DNA of 64,000 nucleotides from E44-bin32 sp034430615. Its GTDB lineage: Bacteria; Chloroflexota; Anaerolineae; Anaerolineales; E44-bin32. The position numbers were made by a program, and so were the translations under genes. Numbering within the stretch: the stretch's first letter is position 1; each line of letters opens with the position of its first letter. Shown in pieces: positions 17,058 through 26,008 of the stretch. The stretch lies in contig DAOUEJ010000165.1 in the NCBI GenBank assembly GCA_034430615.1, forward strand, positions 21,072 through 85,071. Reading direction: 5' to 3'. The notes below the pieces were generated by a model. The model had not been told where the DNA came from. It made no database searches and worked only from the letters and a program-made list of their open reading frames with translations.

Positions 17058-17540
17058 CTACCTGTGCCGGAGCAGACCACCAACGAACAATACCAACCCT
17101 ACCGCCATACCAGATATTAAGCCCGCCAGAACAGCCTGGCGCGTATCCATGACGGTCTCAACATTGCCATGGACCTCCCCGGCAAGCAGGATGACGGAGC
17201 GACTGTTCTGCAAAGTGGCATTCTTGCTAGCCATCAAGCCGACACGGGAAGTGCTCACTCGGACGTCTTGACCATACACAGCCGCTGCCGAGCCGTCCTC
17301 GATAATGATGGTCTTCCCTTGCGCCAACCCGGCTGCGCTATGCTGCATGACAACTGATTCACCATTCACCACAAAAGCAGCACCTTGCTGGATGTCTACA
17401 CTCTCAGCGTTGATGCGATTTGCACCACCCTGGTGGATGTCTACAACCTCCGCTTCAACGTCCTGGATGGTGCCGCCTTCAAGCCGGATAACGTCTGCTT
17501 GAAGATCGTCTTGGCGTTTCTCTTTCTTCTCTGCCACCAT
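17058..17540 (-). CDS. Repetitive β-rich protein with C-terminal membrane anchor
   Basis: A 160-residue protein of unknown function. After a charged start (EKKEKRQDD), residues 12-125 are built of about six loose repeats of 18-20 residues in which short β-like runs alternate with Gln/Gly/Ala turns: VVDIHQGGANRINAESVDI, VDIQQGAAFVVNGESVVM, VVMQHSAAGLAQGKTIII, then IEDGSAAAVYGQDVRV. This pattern suggests a small β-solenoid, reminiscent of bactofilin-like polymers but not identical. The last 25 residues form a membrane helix ending LLRHR. The start has an AGGTGAGG site. It precedes rplY on the same strand. Confidence 0.75.
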   Translation of the reverse strand: MVAEKKEKRQDDLQADVIRLEGGTIQDVEAEVVDIHQGGANRINAESVDIQQGAAFVVNGESVVMQHSAAGLAQGKTIIIEDGSAAAVYGQDVRVSTSRVGLMASKNATLQNSRSVILLAGEVHGNVETVMDTRQAVLAGLISGMAVGLVLFVGGLLRHR

Positions 17541-17561
17541 GCCTCACCTTGTGATTTACGC

Positions 17562-17581
17562 AAAAAAGCCGGGATTCCCGG
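17562..17581 (-). terminator. Terminator-like hairpin inside the leader of the repeat protein gene
   Basis: Read on the minus strand, CCGGG-AAT-CCCGG is followed by CTTTTTT, about 20 bases before the gene's ATG and after its promoter. A nearby GGGAATTCCC could form a competing stem. It may act as an attenuator; the stem is short. Confidence 0.4.
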
Positions 17582-17617
17582 AAACGTCCAGGGAATTCCC
17601 CGACATTCGCAGACCGG

Positions 17618-17647
17618 ATTTTACCCGAGGAGGGCATCTACCGTCAA
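17618..17647 (-). promoter_or_regulatory. Promoter TTGACG-18-TAAAAT for the repeat protein (and perhaps rplY)
   Basis: Minus-strand -35 at 17642-17647 and -10 at 17618-17623 with an 18-base spacer. Start near 17611 gives a leader of about 70 bases. Confidence 0.65.
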
Positions 17648-17693
17648 CCACATCACACCATTGCCCGTTCCCACCCATATAAATTTCCATTCG

Positions 17694-17722
17694 TTGACCT
17701 AATGTTTCCAACATGTTAGACT
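17694..17722 (+). promoter_or_regulatory. Promoter TTGACC-17-TAGACT
   Basis: Plus-strand -35 at 17694-17699 and -10 at 17717-17722, 17 bases apart, about 45 bases before the ATG at 17766. It probably drives the anchored protein, pth and mfd. Confidence 0.65.
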
Positions 17723-17765
17723 CGCCGATTGGCATGTTTCAGGCGGCTCATGGAATGAAATCCCG

Positions 17766-18437
17766 ATGAAGAAATCCCAAAGGATTTGGGTGTTGCTCGC
17801 AATGGGCAGCATCATCATAAGTGCACACACAGCCGCCGCTCAGGCACCCGGCTACGCCGACATCAGCTTCCCAGCAGCCGGGGAAGCGGTCATAGGGCTT
17901 GCCACACTGGTAGGTTCTGCCTCACATCCATTTTTCACAGAGTATGATCTAGCATTTTCCTACCAGGATGATCCTTCCAATACCTGGTTCATCATCTCAG
18001 AACATGTTAAACAAGAAATCCAATCCGGGCCGCTTGGCATCTGGGATACGACCGGGATCACCGACGGGATATATCGCATGCGGTTGCGCGTCTTCCTGGA
18101 AGGGCGCGAGACTCTGGTTGTGCTCATCGAGAACGTCCGAGTACGAAACTACACCCGAATCGAAACAGCGACACCGGGCGCAGTGGTGGACCAATCTACG
18201 CCCACGCATGAGTTCCCGACCTCTACCCCACGTCCGACGCCTCTCCCCGTGCTAGCTGGCAATGGCAGCCAGATGGTAGCGCGGGCTTTTTCTGTCGGGG
18301 CCGTGCTTGGACTCCTGGGGCTCCTGAGCGGTGCATTCTACTTTTTCGCCCGGCAGCGAATCCGAATCCGGATGGGTGTAATGCGTACCCGCCGTATGCT
18401 GAGACAAGAAGAGCGTAAACACAGGAAGCAAGCATAG
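17766..18437 (+). CDS. Exported, C-terminally membrane-anchored protein of unknown function
   Basis: A 223-residue protein. A signal peptide covers residues 1-25 (LLAMGSIIISAHTAAAQA). The extracytoplasmic β-rich domain (residues 28-130, ISFPAAGEAVIGLATLVGSA … TDGIYRMRLRVFLEGRE) looks Ig-like. A Thr/Pro linker (STPTHEFPTSTPRPTPLPV) leads to a membrane helix (about 178-197) and a very basic cytoplasmic tail (RTRRMLRQEERKHRKQA). The layout suggests a surface domain held on a flexible stalk. No named family is recognised. It lies 3 bases before pth. Confidence 0.78.
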   Translation: MKKSQRIWVLLAMGSIIISAHTAAAQAPGYADISFPAAGEAVIGLATLVGSASHPFFTEYDLAFSYQDDPSNTWFIISEHVKQEIQSGPLGIWDTTGITDGIYRMRLRVFLEGRETLVVLIENVRVRNYTRIETATPGAVVDQSTPTHEFPTSTPRPTPLPVLAGNGSQMVARAFSVGAVLGLLGLLSGAFYFFARQRIRIRMGVMRTRRMLRQEERKHRKQA

Positions 18438-18440
18438 CCT

Positions 18441-19025
18441 ATGCTACGTTCCATTACCGTGATAGCCGGACTTGGAAATCCTGGACGGCAATACAGAGAG
18501 AACCGCCACAACATCGGTTTTCATTTTGTCGATAAGTTGGCCAATAAATGGGGCGTTCAATTTTCGCGCCTTCAAAATGAAGCACTGGTTTGTGATTTGA
18601 TCCAGGATGACCGGAAGATCATCCTGGCAAAACCGCAGACTTTGATGAACGCTTCCGGCCGGTCCATCGCCTCCCTGCTCCGCTTTTATAAGGCAGGACC
18701 GGAAGCCTTGGTGGTGGTCTACGACGATATCGATCTTCCACTGGGATCCATCCGGATCCGGCCATCAGGAGGCTCAGGTGGCCACCGCGGCATGACCTCT
18801 ATTATCCGCGAGATGGCCAGTGAAGAATTTGCCCGCATCCGTCTAGGCATCGATCGCCCTCCAGGACGCATGGAGCCTGCTGATTACGTCCTCCAGAACT
18901 TTCACGAGAATGAACGTGAAATTCTCGAGATCACGCTCACGCGCGCTGTCGAATGCGCCGAACTGTTGATGCAGAAGGGCATCGAAGCTTGCATGAACCA
19001 CTGCAATCCTACACAAAGCGAATGA
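18441..19025 (+). CDS. pth: Peptidyl-tRNA hydrolase
   Basis: A 194-residue Pth that recycles peptidyl-tRNA dropped from stalled ribosomes. Signature motifs are VIAGLGNPGRQYRENRHNIGF (with the catalytic His in RHNIG), KPQTLMNASG, VVYDDIDLPLG and the GGSGGHRGM segment, all at the usual spacing. The gene overlaps mfd by ATGA, a neighbour pair (pth-mfd) seen widely in Gram-positive bacteria and Chloroflexi. Confidence 0.95.
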   Translation: MLRSITVIAGLGNPGRQYRENRHNIGFHFVDKLANKWGVQFSRLQNEALVCDLIQDDRKIILAKPQTLMNASGRSIASLLRFYKAGPEALVVVYDDIDLPLGSIRIRPSGGSGGHRGMTSIIREMASEEFARIRLGIDRPPGRMEPADYVLQNFHENEREILEITLTRAVECAELLMQKGIEACMNHCNPTQSE

Positions 19026-22000
19026 CCCTCGACCTTTCTCCACTTATTCCTCTCCTGCGTGAGCTGCCCGATTACCAGCAGCTGCTCCACGATGTAAGCT
19101 CCGGCAGCCGTGATCGATTCAACGTACATCTTCCCCGTTCAATTAGGCCGGCGCTCATAACCGCACTGCATGAGGATCTCAAGCGGCCTGTATTCTATAT
19201 AACCGCAAGGCAGGATCGATTTCTGACATTGAAGGAGGAGTTCCCACTCTGGCGGCCCAGCTCCCAGGAATGGGCTTTCCCTGAACCCGGACCCCTCTTC
19301 TACGAGTGGAGTCCATGGGGCGAGATGGTCATCCGCCAGCGAGTAGCAGCACTGGCTGCTTTGACCCTGGCTATAAGCCCGGGGATCCCTGATGAGATCA
19401 TCCCCCTTGAACCGCCAATTGTTCTCACCCCAGCACGCGCACTGATGACACGTACGCTAACACCCCAGCAATTCCATGCCAGTAGCCGATTTCTACGTAC
19501 AGGAGCCACGGTTCGCTTTACACAGCTGCTAGAATTCCTGGTTGGAGTTGGCTATGCGCATGAACACATCGTCACTGAACCGGGGCAGATCAGCCGAAGA
19601 GGTGGCCTGCTCGACCTTTGGCCGCCAGCAGATGCACGTCCAACCCGGATTGAATTCTTCGGGGATGAGATCGAATCACTGCGAACATTCGATCCAAACT
19701 CGCAGCGAACAGCCCAGACTCGCACCTGGGTGCGTATTACACCTGCTCGGGAAGCGCCTCCCCGCTACCTTCAGCCTGACTGGGTACATTTGCTGCCGCC
19801 TTCGATCCAGGGAGCACCTGAAGACCAGGCGAGAATGGACGAACTCTTCCTGCCTCTGCTCAACCCGGAACCCTCCAGTGTACTGGCCTTCCTGCCAGCG
19901 GACGGCCTCTTGATCCTCGATGATCAACTCCTGATTGAAAATGTGATCGAAGAGATCGAGGAGCATGCTGTCGGCATGCGCAGCGAATCAGCCCACACAG
20001 CGGAATTGAACGATCAATTTCCGCTGCCTTACCTGACGCTTACCGATCTGCGGGAGCAGTTTGAGCAATATCCCTCGATCAACTTTGGCCTTGAAAGCAG
20101 CCACGGTGAGAACCTATTCGAGCTTGAAAAGAGCTTCACACCGGGTCCGCGCTTTGGCGGACAGCTCTCGGCGATCATCCGCCATATTGTCGAAAAGCGT
20201 GACGCGCTTGAAACCAATATCATAGTCAGCCGGCAGGCACCCCGCCTTGCAGAGCTCTGGGCGGAAAAAGCAGGAGAATCACGACTTGTCGATAGTGTCC
20301 CCCTCCAGCTCCAAGCTGGTGATGTGCTTTTCCTGGCTGGTCCTCTTTCCGAGGGCTGGTCTCTTTCGCACCCCAATCAAGGTGTTATCCACTTCCTGAC
20401 TGACGCCGAGCTCTTTGGTTGGTCGCGACCCCGCCCGCGGCGGCGCTCCTTGCCGCGAACGACGGCACCCGAACAGGCTTACGCTGATCTGTCGACGGAT
20501 GATCTCATCGTGCACATCGATTTTGGCGTCGGTCTCTTTAAAGGACTCGTTGAACGGACGCTGGATGGGATCCGCAAAGAATATCTGTTCATCGAGTACG
20601 CAGAGGGTGATCAATTATTTGTGCCTATCCATCAGGCTGATCGCATCACACGCTATGTCGGTGCAGATGGAAACACGCCAACCCTGTCCCGGCTGGGAGG
20701 GACTGATTGGGAACGCAGCAAAGGTAAAGCACGTGAGGCCGTTGAACAAATTGCCCGCGATCTCCTCGACCTTTATGCCCGCCGCCTGACTGTCAAAGGG
20801 ACCGCATTCCCCGGCGACACGCCATGGCAGCATGAACTCGAAGCCTCATTCAGCCATCAGGAAACTGAGGATCAGATCCAGGCGCTCGAGGCTATCAAGT
20901 GGGATATGGAAAGCCTTAGGCCGATGGACCGGCTGATCTGCGGCGATGTTGGCTACGGTAAGACAGAAGTTGCGCTGCGGGCAGCATTCAAAGCTGTGAT
21001 GCACGGGAAACAGGTTGCTATTCTCGTCCCAACCACCGTGCTCGCCCAACAACATTACCAGACGTTCCGGCGCCGCCTTGCAGCTTTCCCGGTCGAGGTT
21101 GAGATGCTCTCACGTTTTCGCACCCGTGGCGAGGCGACCGCAATCACCGACAAGCTCCGTGCAGGTGGGATCGACATCATCATTGGCACACATCGCATGC
21201 TCCAGCCGGATGTGCAGTTTAAAGATCTGGGACTCCTGATCATCGATGAGGAGCAACGCTTCGGTGTAACGCACAAAGAATATCTAAAGCAGATGCGGAC
21301 CGAGGTCGATGTGCTCACACTGACTGCGACCCCTATCCCGCGCACCCTCTATATGGCCTTAACCGGTGCTCGGGACATCTCCACAATCAGTACGCCTCCC
21401 GAAGACCGCCTGCCCATCATTACCCATGTTGGCGTTTACGAACCGCGGCTTGTCCGGGCGTCAATCTTGAGGGAGCTCGATCGGGGTGGTCAGGTTTTTT
21501 TCGTCCACAATCGTGTGCAGACTATAGCCACAATGGTCCAGCGCTTAGAGACTCTCGTGCCCGAAGCCAGGTTCGCCATGGCACACGGCCAGATGCCCGA
21601 ACATGAACTTTCCCAAGTAATGGATTTATTCACCGGTGGTGAAGTCGACGTCCTGGTTAGCACTTCTATCATCGAATCGGGTCTCGATATTCCAAACGCG
21701 AATACGTTAATCGTGGATCGCGCAGACCGATTTGGTCTGGCCCAGCTGTATCAACTCAGGGGCCGGGTTGGAAGAGCGGCCTTACAGGGATACACCTACT
21801 TCTTCCGACCGACCGGGCGGCGTGTGACCGAGGAGGCACTTCAGCGTCTGGAAGTTATTGCTGAACATAGCCAACTTGGAGCCGGGTATGCAATCGCAAT
21901 GCGCGATTTAGAGATGCGTGGCGCAGGTGAGATCCTCGGTACCCGGCAGCATGGTTATATATCATCTGTCGGCTTCCACCTGTATACGCGCATGCTCGCC

Positions 22001-22525
22001 TCTGCTGTCCAACGATTAAGACTCTCACTTGACCAGGATATGCTCCCTCCAACCCAATGGAAAGCAGGTCTGGAATTACCCCCGGCATCGATCGATCTCC
22101 CGATCGCAGGATCAATACCCGAGACTTACGTAGAAGATCGGGATTTACGCCTCCATCTTTACCGCCGCCTGGCCGAGATCAGAGGTCTAAACGCGCTGGA
22201 GGGAATCGAGGAGGAACTCGCTGATCGGTTCGGCCCATTGCCAGACGAAGTTTTAGGATTGCTATACCAACTGCGGGTGAAGATCAGTGCTACTACAGCC
22301 GGCATCGACCGCATCCTGACAGAGAACGGCCAGATCCTGTTGGAGCTCCCACTTGAACGTGAAATCGAAGATCTCCCGGTCTTGCGGGGAGACCTCCGAC
22401 GCAGCAAGCGCGGATTATGGCTGAGCGCAAAGGGGAACCCCGGCTGGAAAGAGGAGCTACTCCTCGTGCTGGAGAGGTTTCAACTTCAGGATCAGGAAGA
22501 GGGATTGATCAGAGGAATCCGTTAA
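19022..22525 (+). CDS. mfd: Transcription-repair coupling factor Mfd
   Basis: A 1167-residue Mfd, which removes RNA polymerase stalled at DNA lesions and recruits UvrA. Order of domains: UvrB-like N-terminus (RRGGLLDLWP, RIEFFGDEIESLRTFDP), a CarD-like RNA polymerase-interaction domain (DLIVHIDFGVGLFKGL), then the SF2 translocase with Walker A GDVGYGKTEVALRAAFKA, DEEQ box (IIDEEQRFGV), TATPIPRTL, and STSIIESGLDIPNANT plus QLYQLRGRVGR. The C-terminal TRCF domain follows. The start ATG 19022 overlaps the pth stop by 4 bases; longer in-frame starts lie inside pth. It converges on the lipoprotein gene with only 13 bases between stops. Confidence 0.95.
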   Translation: MTLDLSPLIPLLRELPDYQQLLHDVSSGSRDRFNVHLPRSIRPALITALHEDLKRPVFYITARQDRFLTLKEEFPLWRPSSQEWAFPEPGPLFYEWSPWGEMVIRQRVAALAALTLAISPGIPDEIIPLEPPIVLTPARALMTRTLTPQQFHASSRFLRTGATVRFTQLLEFLVGVGYAHEHIVTEPGQISRRGGLLDLWPPADARPTRIEFFGDEIESLRTFDPNSQRTAQTRTWVRITPAREAPPRYLQPDWVHLLPPSIQGAPEDQARMDELFLPLLNPEPSSVLAFLPADGLLILDDQLLIENVIEEIEEHAVGMRSESAHTAELNDQFPLPYLTLTDLREQFEQYPSINFGLESSHGENLFELEKSFTPGPRFGGQLSAIIRHIVEKRDALETNIIVSRQAPRLAELWAEKAGESRLVDSVPLQLQAGDVLFLAGPLSEGWSLSHPNQGVIHFLTDAELFGWSRPRPRRRSLPRTTAPEQAYADLSTDDLIVHIDFGVGLFKGLVERTLDGIRKEYLFIEYAEGDQLFVPIHQADRITRYVGADGNTPTLSRLGGTDWERSKGKAREAVEQIARDLLDLYARRLTVKGTAFPGDTPWQHELEASFSHQETEDQIQALEAIKWDMESLRPMDRLICGDVGYGKTEVALRAAFKAVMHGKQVAILVPTTVLAQQHYQTFRRRLAAFPVEVEMLSRFRTRGEATAITDKLRAGGIDIIIGTHRMLQPDVQFKDLGLLIIDEEQRFGVTHKEYLKQMRTEVDVLTLTATPIPRTLYMALTGARDISTISTPPEDRLPIITHVGVYEPRLVRASILRELDRGGQVFFVHNRVQTIATMVQRLETLVPEARFAMAHGQMPEHELSQVMDLFTGGEVDVLVSTSIIESGLDIPNANTLIVDRADRFGLAQLYQLRGRVGRAALQGYTYFFRPTGRRVTEEALQRLEVIAEHSQLGAGYAIAMRDLEMRGAGEILGTRQHGYISSVGFHLYTRMLASAVQRLRLSLDQDMLPPTQWKAGLELPPASIDLPIAGSIPETYVEDRDLRLHLYRRLAEIRGLNALEGIEEELADRFGPLPDEVLGLLYQLRVKISATTAGIDRILTENGQILLELPLEREIEDLPVLRGDLRRSKRGLWLSAKGNPGWKEELLLVLERFQLQDQEEGLIRGIR

Positions 22526-22538
22526 GGGAGGTTATAAG

Positions 22539-23486
22539 TCAAACGTCACCGTGATAGTGGACGAGGGTTGTGATGTACGGAGTATCCCGAATATATTCCA
22601 CCCCGAACGCCCAGGACCGCCAATTGTAACGATTTCCCCCCTCCGGGGCGGCCTTGAAAAATAGATAGTAATTCAGATTGGAGTACTCCGTAGGCCATTC
22701 GGGTTCGATTGAGCTCACCCCGATTTGGAGCTCACCGCAGCTCATCTTCGGGCTTTGATTTAAGACATCATCCAGGAGCGGCAGGACTACCTCACCAACA
22801 GTTCCTGAGACCTGGAACCTGCCCCCCCTTTGTTCACCCCATGAATATTCGGTCCGATCTGCGAATACTCTAGCAATCATTTCTGGCGGGAATGTGACTG
22901 CTTCGTTCCACCACTCGAGACGAACGAGCAAACCGCGGCGTGGATTGACAAGCTGCGCCAGGAGGGTACCATCCTCACGTTGAATCGCATCAGCGGCAGC
23001 ACTTATGAGTTCCACACCCCGCGCGTCAGCGCAGAACACTTCACGCGGTACTTCCTCGGTCAGGTTCATCGAATTCACCCAACCGGTTTGGCTCTGTCCA
23101 ATCTCGACCTCGACCCACAATGAACTCCCCAAGCCAGTCGTGTTTCCTGTGAGACGCACGCTGCCAGCGTCATATTCGAGAGCCCCTACCTCGCTTCCTG
23201 CAGAACCAGCAGGGTTGCGGATGATCAACTGCTCGTCCTGCGGCACGAGTACGACGGCAAACGTCCCTTCAGCCTGGAAAGGCACAAAGGTTGGGATCGA
23301 TGCCGCTTCCTCTTCACCCGGTGTGGGAGACAATTCGATTTCGCCCACCGGAATGCTGCTGCGGGTGCAGCCGGTGGATAGGCCAAGAATTATGATGGCC
23401 AGCAACAGGCACAATGAATATTTCAGGAAAGGTCGTTGATCTAATTCAAGACTAAGTAATACAGGATGACTCCGAATGATTGTCAT
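22539..23486 (-). CDS. Lipoprotein with SH3-like domain
   Basis: A 315-residue predicted lipoprotein. The start ATG at 23486 overlaps the lon stop (ATGA); a longer frame into lon is not needed. A hydrophobic signal (LCLLLAIIILGLSTGC) ends in a lipobox Cys near residue 41, followed by a Pro/Thr/Glu linker (SPTPGEEEAASIPTF). Residues 65-145 resemble a bacterial SH3 domain (LIIRNPAGSAGSEVGALEYDAGSVRLTG … SLWVEVEI … GWVNSMNL). The remaining 170 residues match no family I recognise. A cell-wall-binding surface role is inferred. It is the last gene of the folC-lon operon. Confidence 0.8.
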   Translation of the reverse strand: MTIIRSHPVLLSLELDQRPFLKYSLCLLLAIIILGLSTGCTRSSIPVGEIELSPTPGEEEAASIPTFVPFQAEGTFAVVLVPQDEQLIIRNPAGSAGSEVGALEYDAGSVRLTGNTTGLGSSLWVEVEIGQSQTGWVNSMNLTEEVPREVFCADARGVELISAAADAIQREDGTLLAQLVNPRRGLLVRLEWWNEAVTFPPEMIARVFADRTEYSWGEQRGGRFQVSGTVGEVVLPLLDDVLNQSPKMSCGELQIGVSSIEPEWPTEYSNLNYYLFFKAAPEGGNRYNWRSWAFGVEYIRDTPYITTLVHYHGDV

Positions 23487-26008
23487 CCTGCCCCTCCAAC
23501 AGAAGTTGATGGTGGCGAGTTTCGCTTTGCTTTCTTCTTCCCTCCAGACTCGCTCGTTGAAGATTTCTTCCTGGTTGGTTTTTGTTTCTCCGCTGGGGGG
23601 AGCAGGGTCAGATCGAATACTTCTTGCATATGGTCGACCCACACGAGATCAAGCGCGGCGCGTGCCTGCTTTGCAAGTTCACTCAAATCCTTCTTGTTCT
23701 TAGAAGGCAGTATGACCGTGTCGAGCTTCATTCGGAATGCAGCATGGACCTTCTCCCGCACCCCTCCGACAGGAAGCACACGCCCACGCAGTGTGATTTC
23801 GCCCGTCATACCGACGTTCCTGCGGACGGGTCTTCGCGTCAATGCCGATGCCAGAGCCACGGCCATCGTAATCCCGGCGCTGGGGCCATCCTTAGGAATT
23901 GACCCTTCCGGAACGTGAATGTGAATATCCGATTTTTCAAAGATTTCTGGGTCAATGTCAAGCGGTCCTGCGAGTGATTTTACATAAGAGTATGCGGCCT
24001 GAGCTGACTCCTGCATGATCTCGCCGAGCTGGCCAGTGATCTGCAATCCTCCCTTACCTTCAACCAGGAGCGCTTCCACGACGATGATGTCGCCACCATT
24101 CTCTGTCCAGGCCAGACCAATAGCAGCACCGACCTGATCCTCGGTATGCAGATCTGGAGGTTGGATCTGGGGAGGGCCAAGGATTTTAGCCAGGAGTGAT
24201 GGGGTTATGCGCCGGTATTCCCGCTTCCCCTCCGCCTTCCTTCGCACCACCCGCCGGCAGATAGTCCCGATCTCGCGTTCAAGATTGCGGACACCGGCTT
24301 CCCATGTGTACTCACGAATGATCCCCTGCAGTGCACCGTCGGTGAAGGTCAGGGTTTCAGGAGTGAGGCCAGTCTGGTCGAGCTGGCGCGGGATGAGGAA
24401 CTTATGAGCAATGAGCAGCTTCTCGTCCTCGACATATCCTGGGAATTCGATCACCTCTAACCGGTCCAATAAAGCTGGCGGAATCGGATCGAGCGTATTG
24501 GCGGTGGTGATGAACATGACCTGCGATAGGTCGTACGGCAGTTCGAGGTAGTGATCGGAGAACGCAAAATTTTGTTCGGGATCAAGCACTTCCAGCAAAG
24601 CCGAGGAAGGATCTCCGCGGTAATCCAACCCAAGCTTGTCGATCTCATCGAGCATGAAGAGTGGGTTAACTGTCCCCGATCTGCGCATCGCATGCAGGAT
24701 CCGGCCGGGAAGTGCTCCGATATATGTCCGGCGGTGGCCGCGTATCTCAGCCTCATCGCGAATACCACCCAGCGAAATCCGGAGGAATTTTCGGCCTAAT
24801 GCATCGGCAATTGAGCGACCCAGAGATGTCTTTCCGGTTCCGGGTGGTCCAACAAAACACAGGATTGGCTGCTTGTGTTTCTCTGGATTCAGGCTGCGAA
24901 CCGCGATGTATTCAAGGATGCGATCCTTGGCTTTGGAGAGAGCGTAGTGCTGTTCCTCTAACACTTCCCCAACGTGCTTGATATTAAGATCATCGACAGT
25001 CGCTTCGGTCCAGGGAAGTTCCATGATCCAATCAAGGTAGGTGCGGATGATGCCTACCTCAGGTGACATCGGTGGCATCTGCTGCAGGCGCTGGAGTTCT
25101 TTCAAACCACGCACTTCCACCTCTTCAGGGAGGGAGAGGTGGATAAGTCTTTCACGAACTTCTTCGAGCTCCTGCGTCCACAGATCCCCTTCGCCAAGTT
25201 CGGTTTGGATTGCCTTCATTTGCTCGCGCAAATACATTTCTCGTTGGGAACGATCAACCTCATTCTGTACCTGAGAATGAATCTGGTCTTCCAGTTCGAG
25301 CATATCCAGCTCCCGTCCAAGCAGCATGCTTATGCGCTGCAGACGCTGGATCGGATCCCCCATTTCGAGGATCTCCTGCTGTTCCACCAGACTTAAGTTA
25401 ATCGCTGAAGCGACCAGGTCCGCCAGCCAGCCCGGATCTTCAAGGTTGACCGCGTAGATATAGACCTCTTCGGGCAGGGATCGGTTCAGCTCGACGCACT
25501 TCTCGAAAAGTGTCTGGACCACACGCATCAAAGCCACCGTCTCCTTGCTCGAATCGGTAGCTTCAGGAATCGGGCGTACACGTGCAAAGAGCAATCCCTC
25601 CTGGGAGTACACATTAACTACGTCCAACCTGCGGCGGCCCTGAGTCATAATCGATATTGAGCCTTCCGGCAGGTGCATCAACCGTCCGACAGCGACCTCG
25701 GTCCCCACCTGGAAGAAATCGTTCACACCCGGATCTTCGGTATCAGGGTTCTGTATCGCAAGCGCAACCATCGTTCGGTGCGTACGGATCGCCTGTTCGA
25801 CGCCCAGCAGCGAATTTTCATTCACCACGAAGAGAGGCGTCAGCAAATTAGGGTAGAGCACGACATCGCGCAGAGGAAGTACGGGCAGGGTCATCAGCCC
25901 ATCGCTGTCCAGTTGGGCGTCCGCTACATCGAAGAGTTCTTCCGTACGGCGGCTAATGACTCCACCAAGCTCGGGTGGCATCTGCGGCCAGCGGCCATAC
26001 AACGTCAT
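23483..26008 (-). CDS. lon: ATP-dependent protease Lon
   Basis: An 841-residue LonA. The N-terminal substrate-binding domain begins at LPVLPLRDVVLYPNLLTPLFV, followed by a long coiled region (VDRSQREMYLREQMKAIQTELGE). The AAA+ module has Walker A CFVGPPGTGKTSLGRSIA and Walker B PLFMLDEIDKLG. The protease domain carries the catalytic Ser in PKDGPSAGITMA and Lys in GVREKVHAA. The C-terminal tail is Lys/Ser-rich (KKSSTSESGGKKKAKRN), longer than usual. It degrades misfolded and regulatory proteins in the cytoplasm. It overlaps both neighbours by 4 bases (folC upstream, lipoprotein downstream). Confidence 0.96.
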   Translation of the reverse strand: MTLYGRWPQMPPELGGVISRRTEELFDVADAQLDSDGLMTLPVLPLRDVVLYPNLLTPLFVVNENSLLGVEQAIRTHRTMVALAIQNPDTEDPGVNDFFQVGTEVAVGRLMHLPEGSISIMTQGRRRLDVVNVYSQEGLLFARVRPIPEATDSSKETVALMRVVQTLFEKCVELNRSLPEEVYIYAVNLEDPGWLADLVASAINLSLVEQQEILEMGDPIQRLQRISMLLGRELDMLELEDQIHSQVQNEVDRSQREMYLREQMKAIQTELGEGDLWTQELEEVRERLIHLSLPEEVEVRGLKELQRLQQMPPMSPEVGIIRTYLDWIMELPWTEATVDDLNIKHVGEVLEEQHYALSKAKDRILEYIAVRSLNPEKHKQPILCFVGPPGTGKTSLGRSIADALGRKFLRISLGGIRDEAEIRGHRRTYIGALPGRILHAMRRSGTVNPLFMLDEIDKLGLDYRGDPSSALLEVLDPEQNFAFSDHYLELPYDLSQVMFITTANTLDPIPPALLDRLEVIEFPGYVEDEKLLIAHKFLIPRQLDQTGLTPETLTFTDGALQGIIREYTWEAGVRNLEREIGTICRRVVRRKAEGKREYRRITPSLLAKILGPPQIQPPDLHTEDQVGAAIGLAWTENGGDIIVVEALLVEGKGGLQITGQLGEIMQESAQAAYSYVKSLAGPLDIDPEIFEKSDIHIHVPEGSIPKDGPSAGITMAVALASALTRRPVRRNVGMTGEITLRGRVLPVGGVREKVHAAFRMKLDTVILPSKNKKDLSELAKQARAALDLVWVDHMQEVFDLTLLPPAEKQKPTRKKSSTSESGGKKKAKRNSPPSTSVGGAG

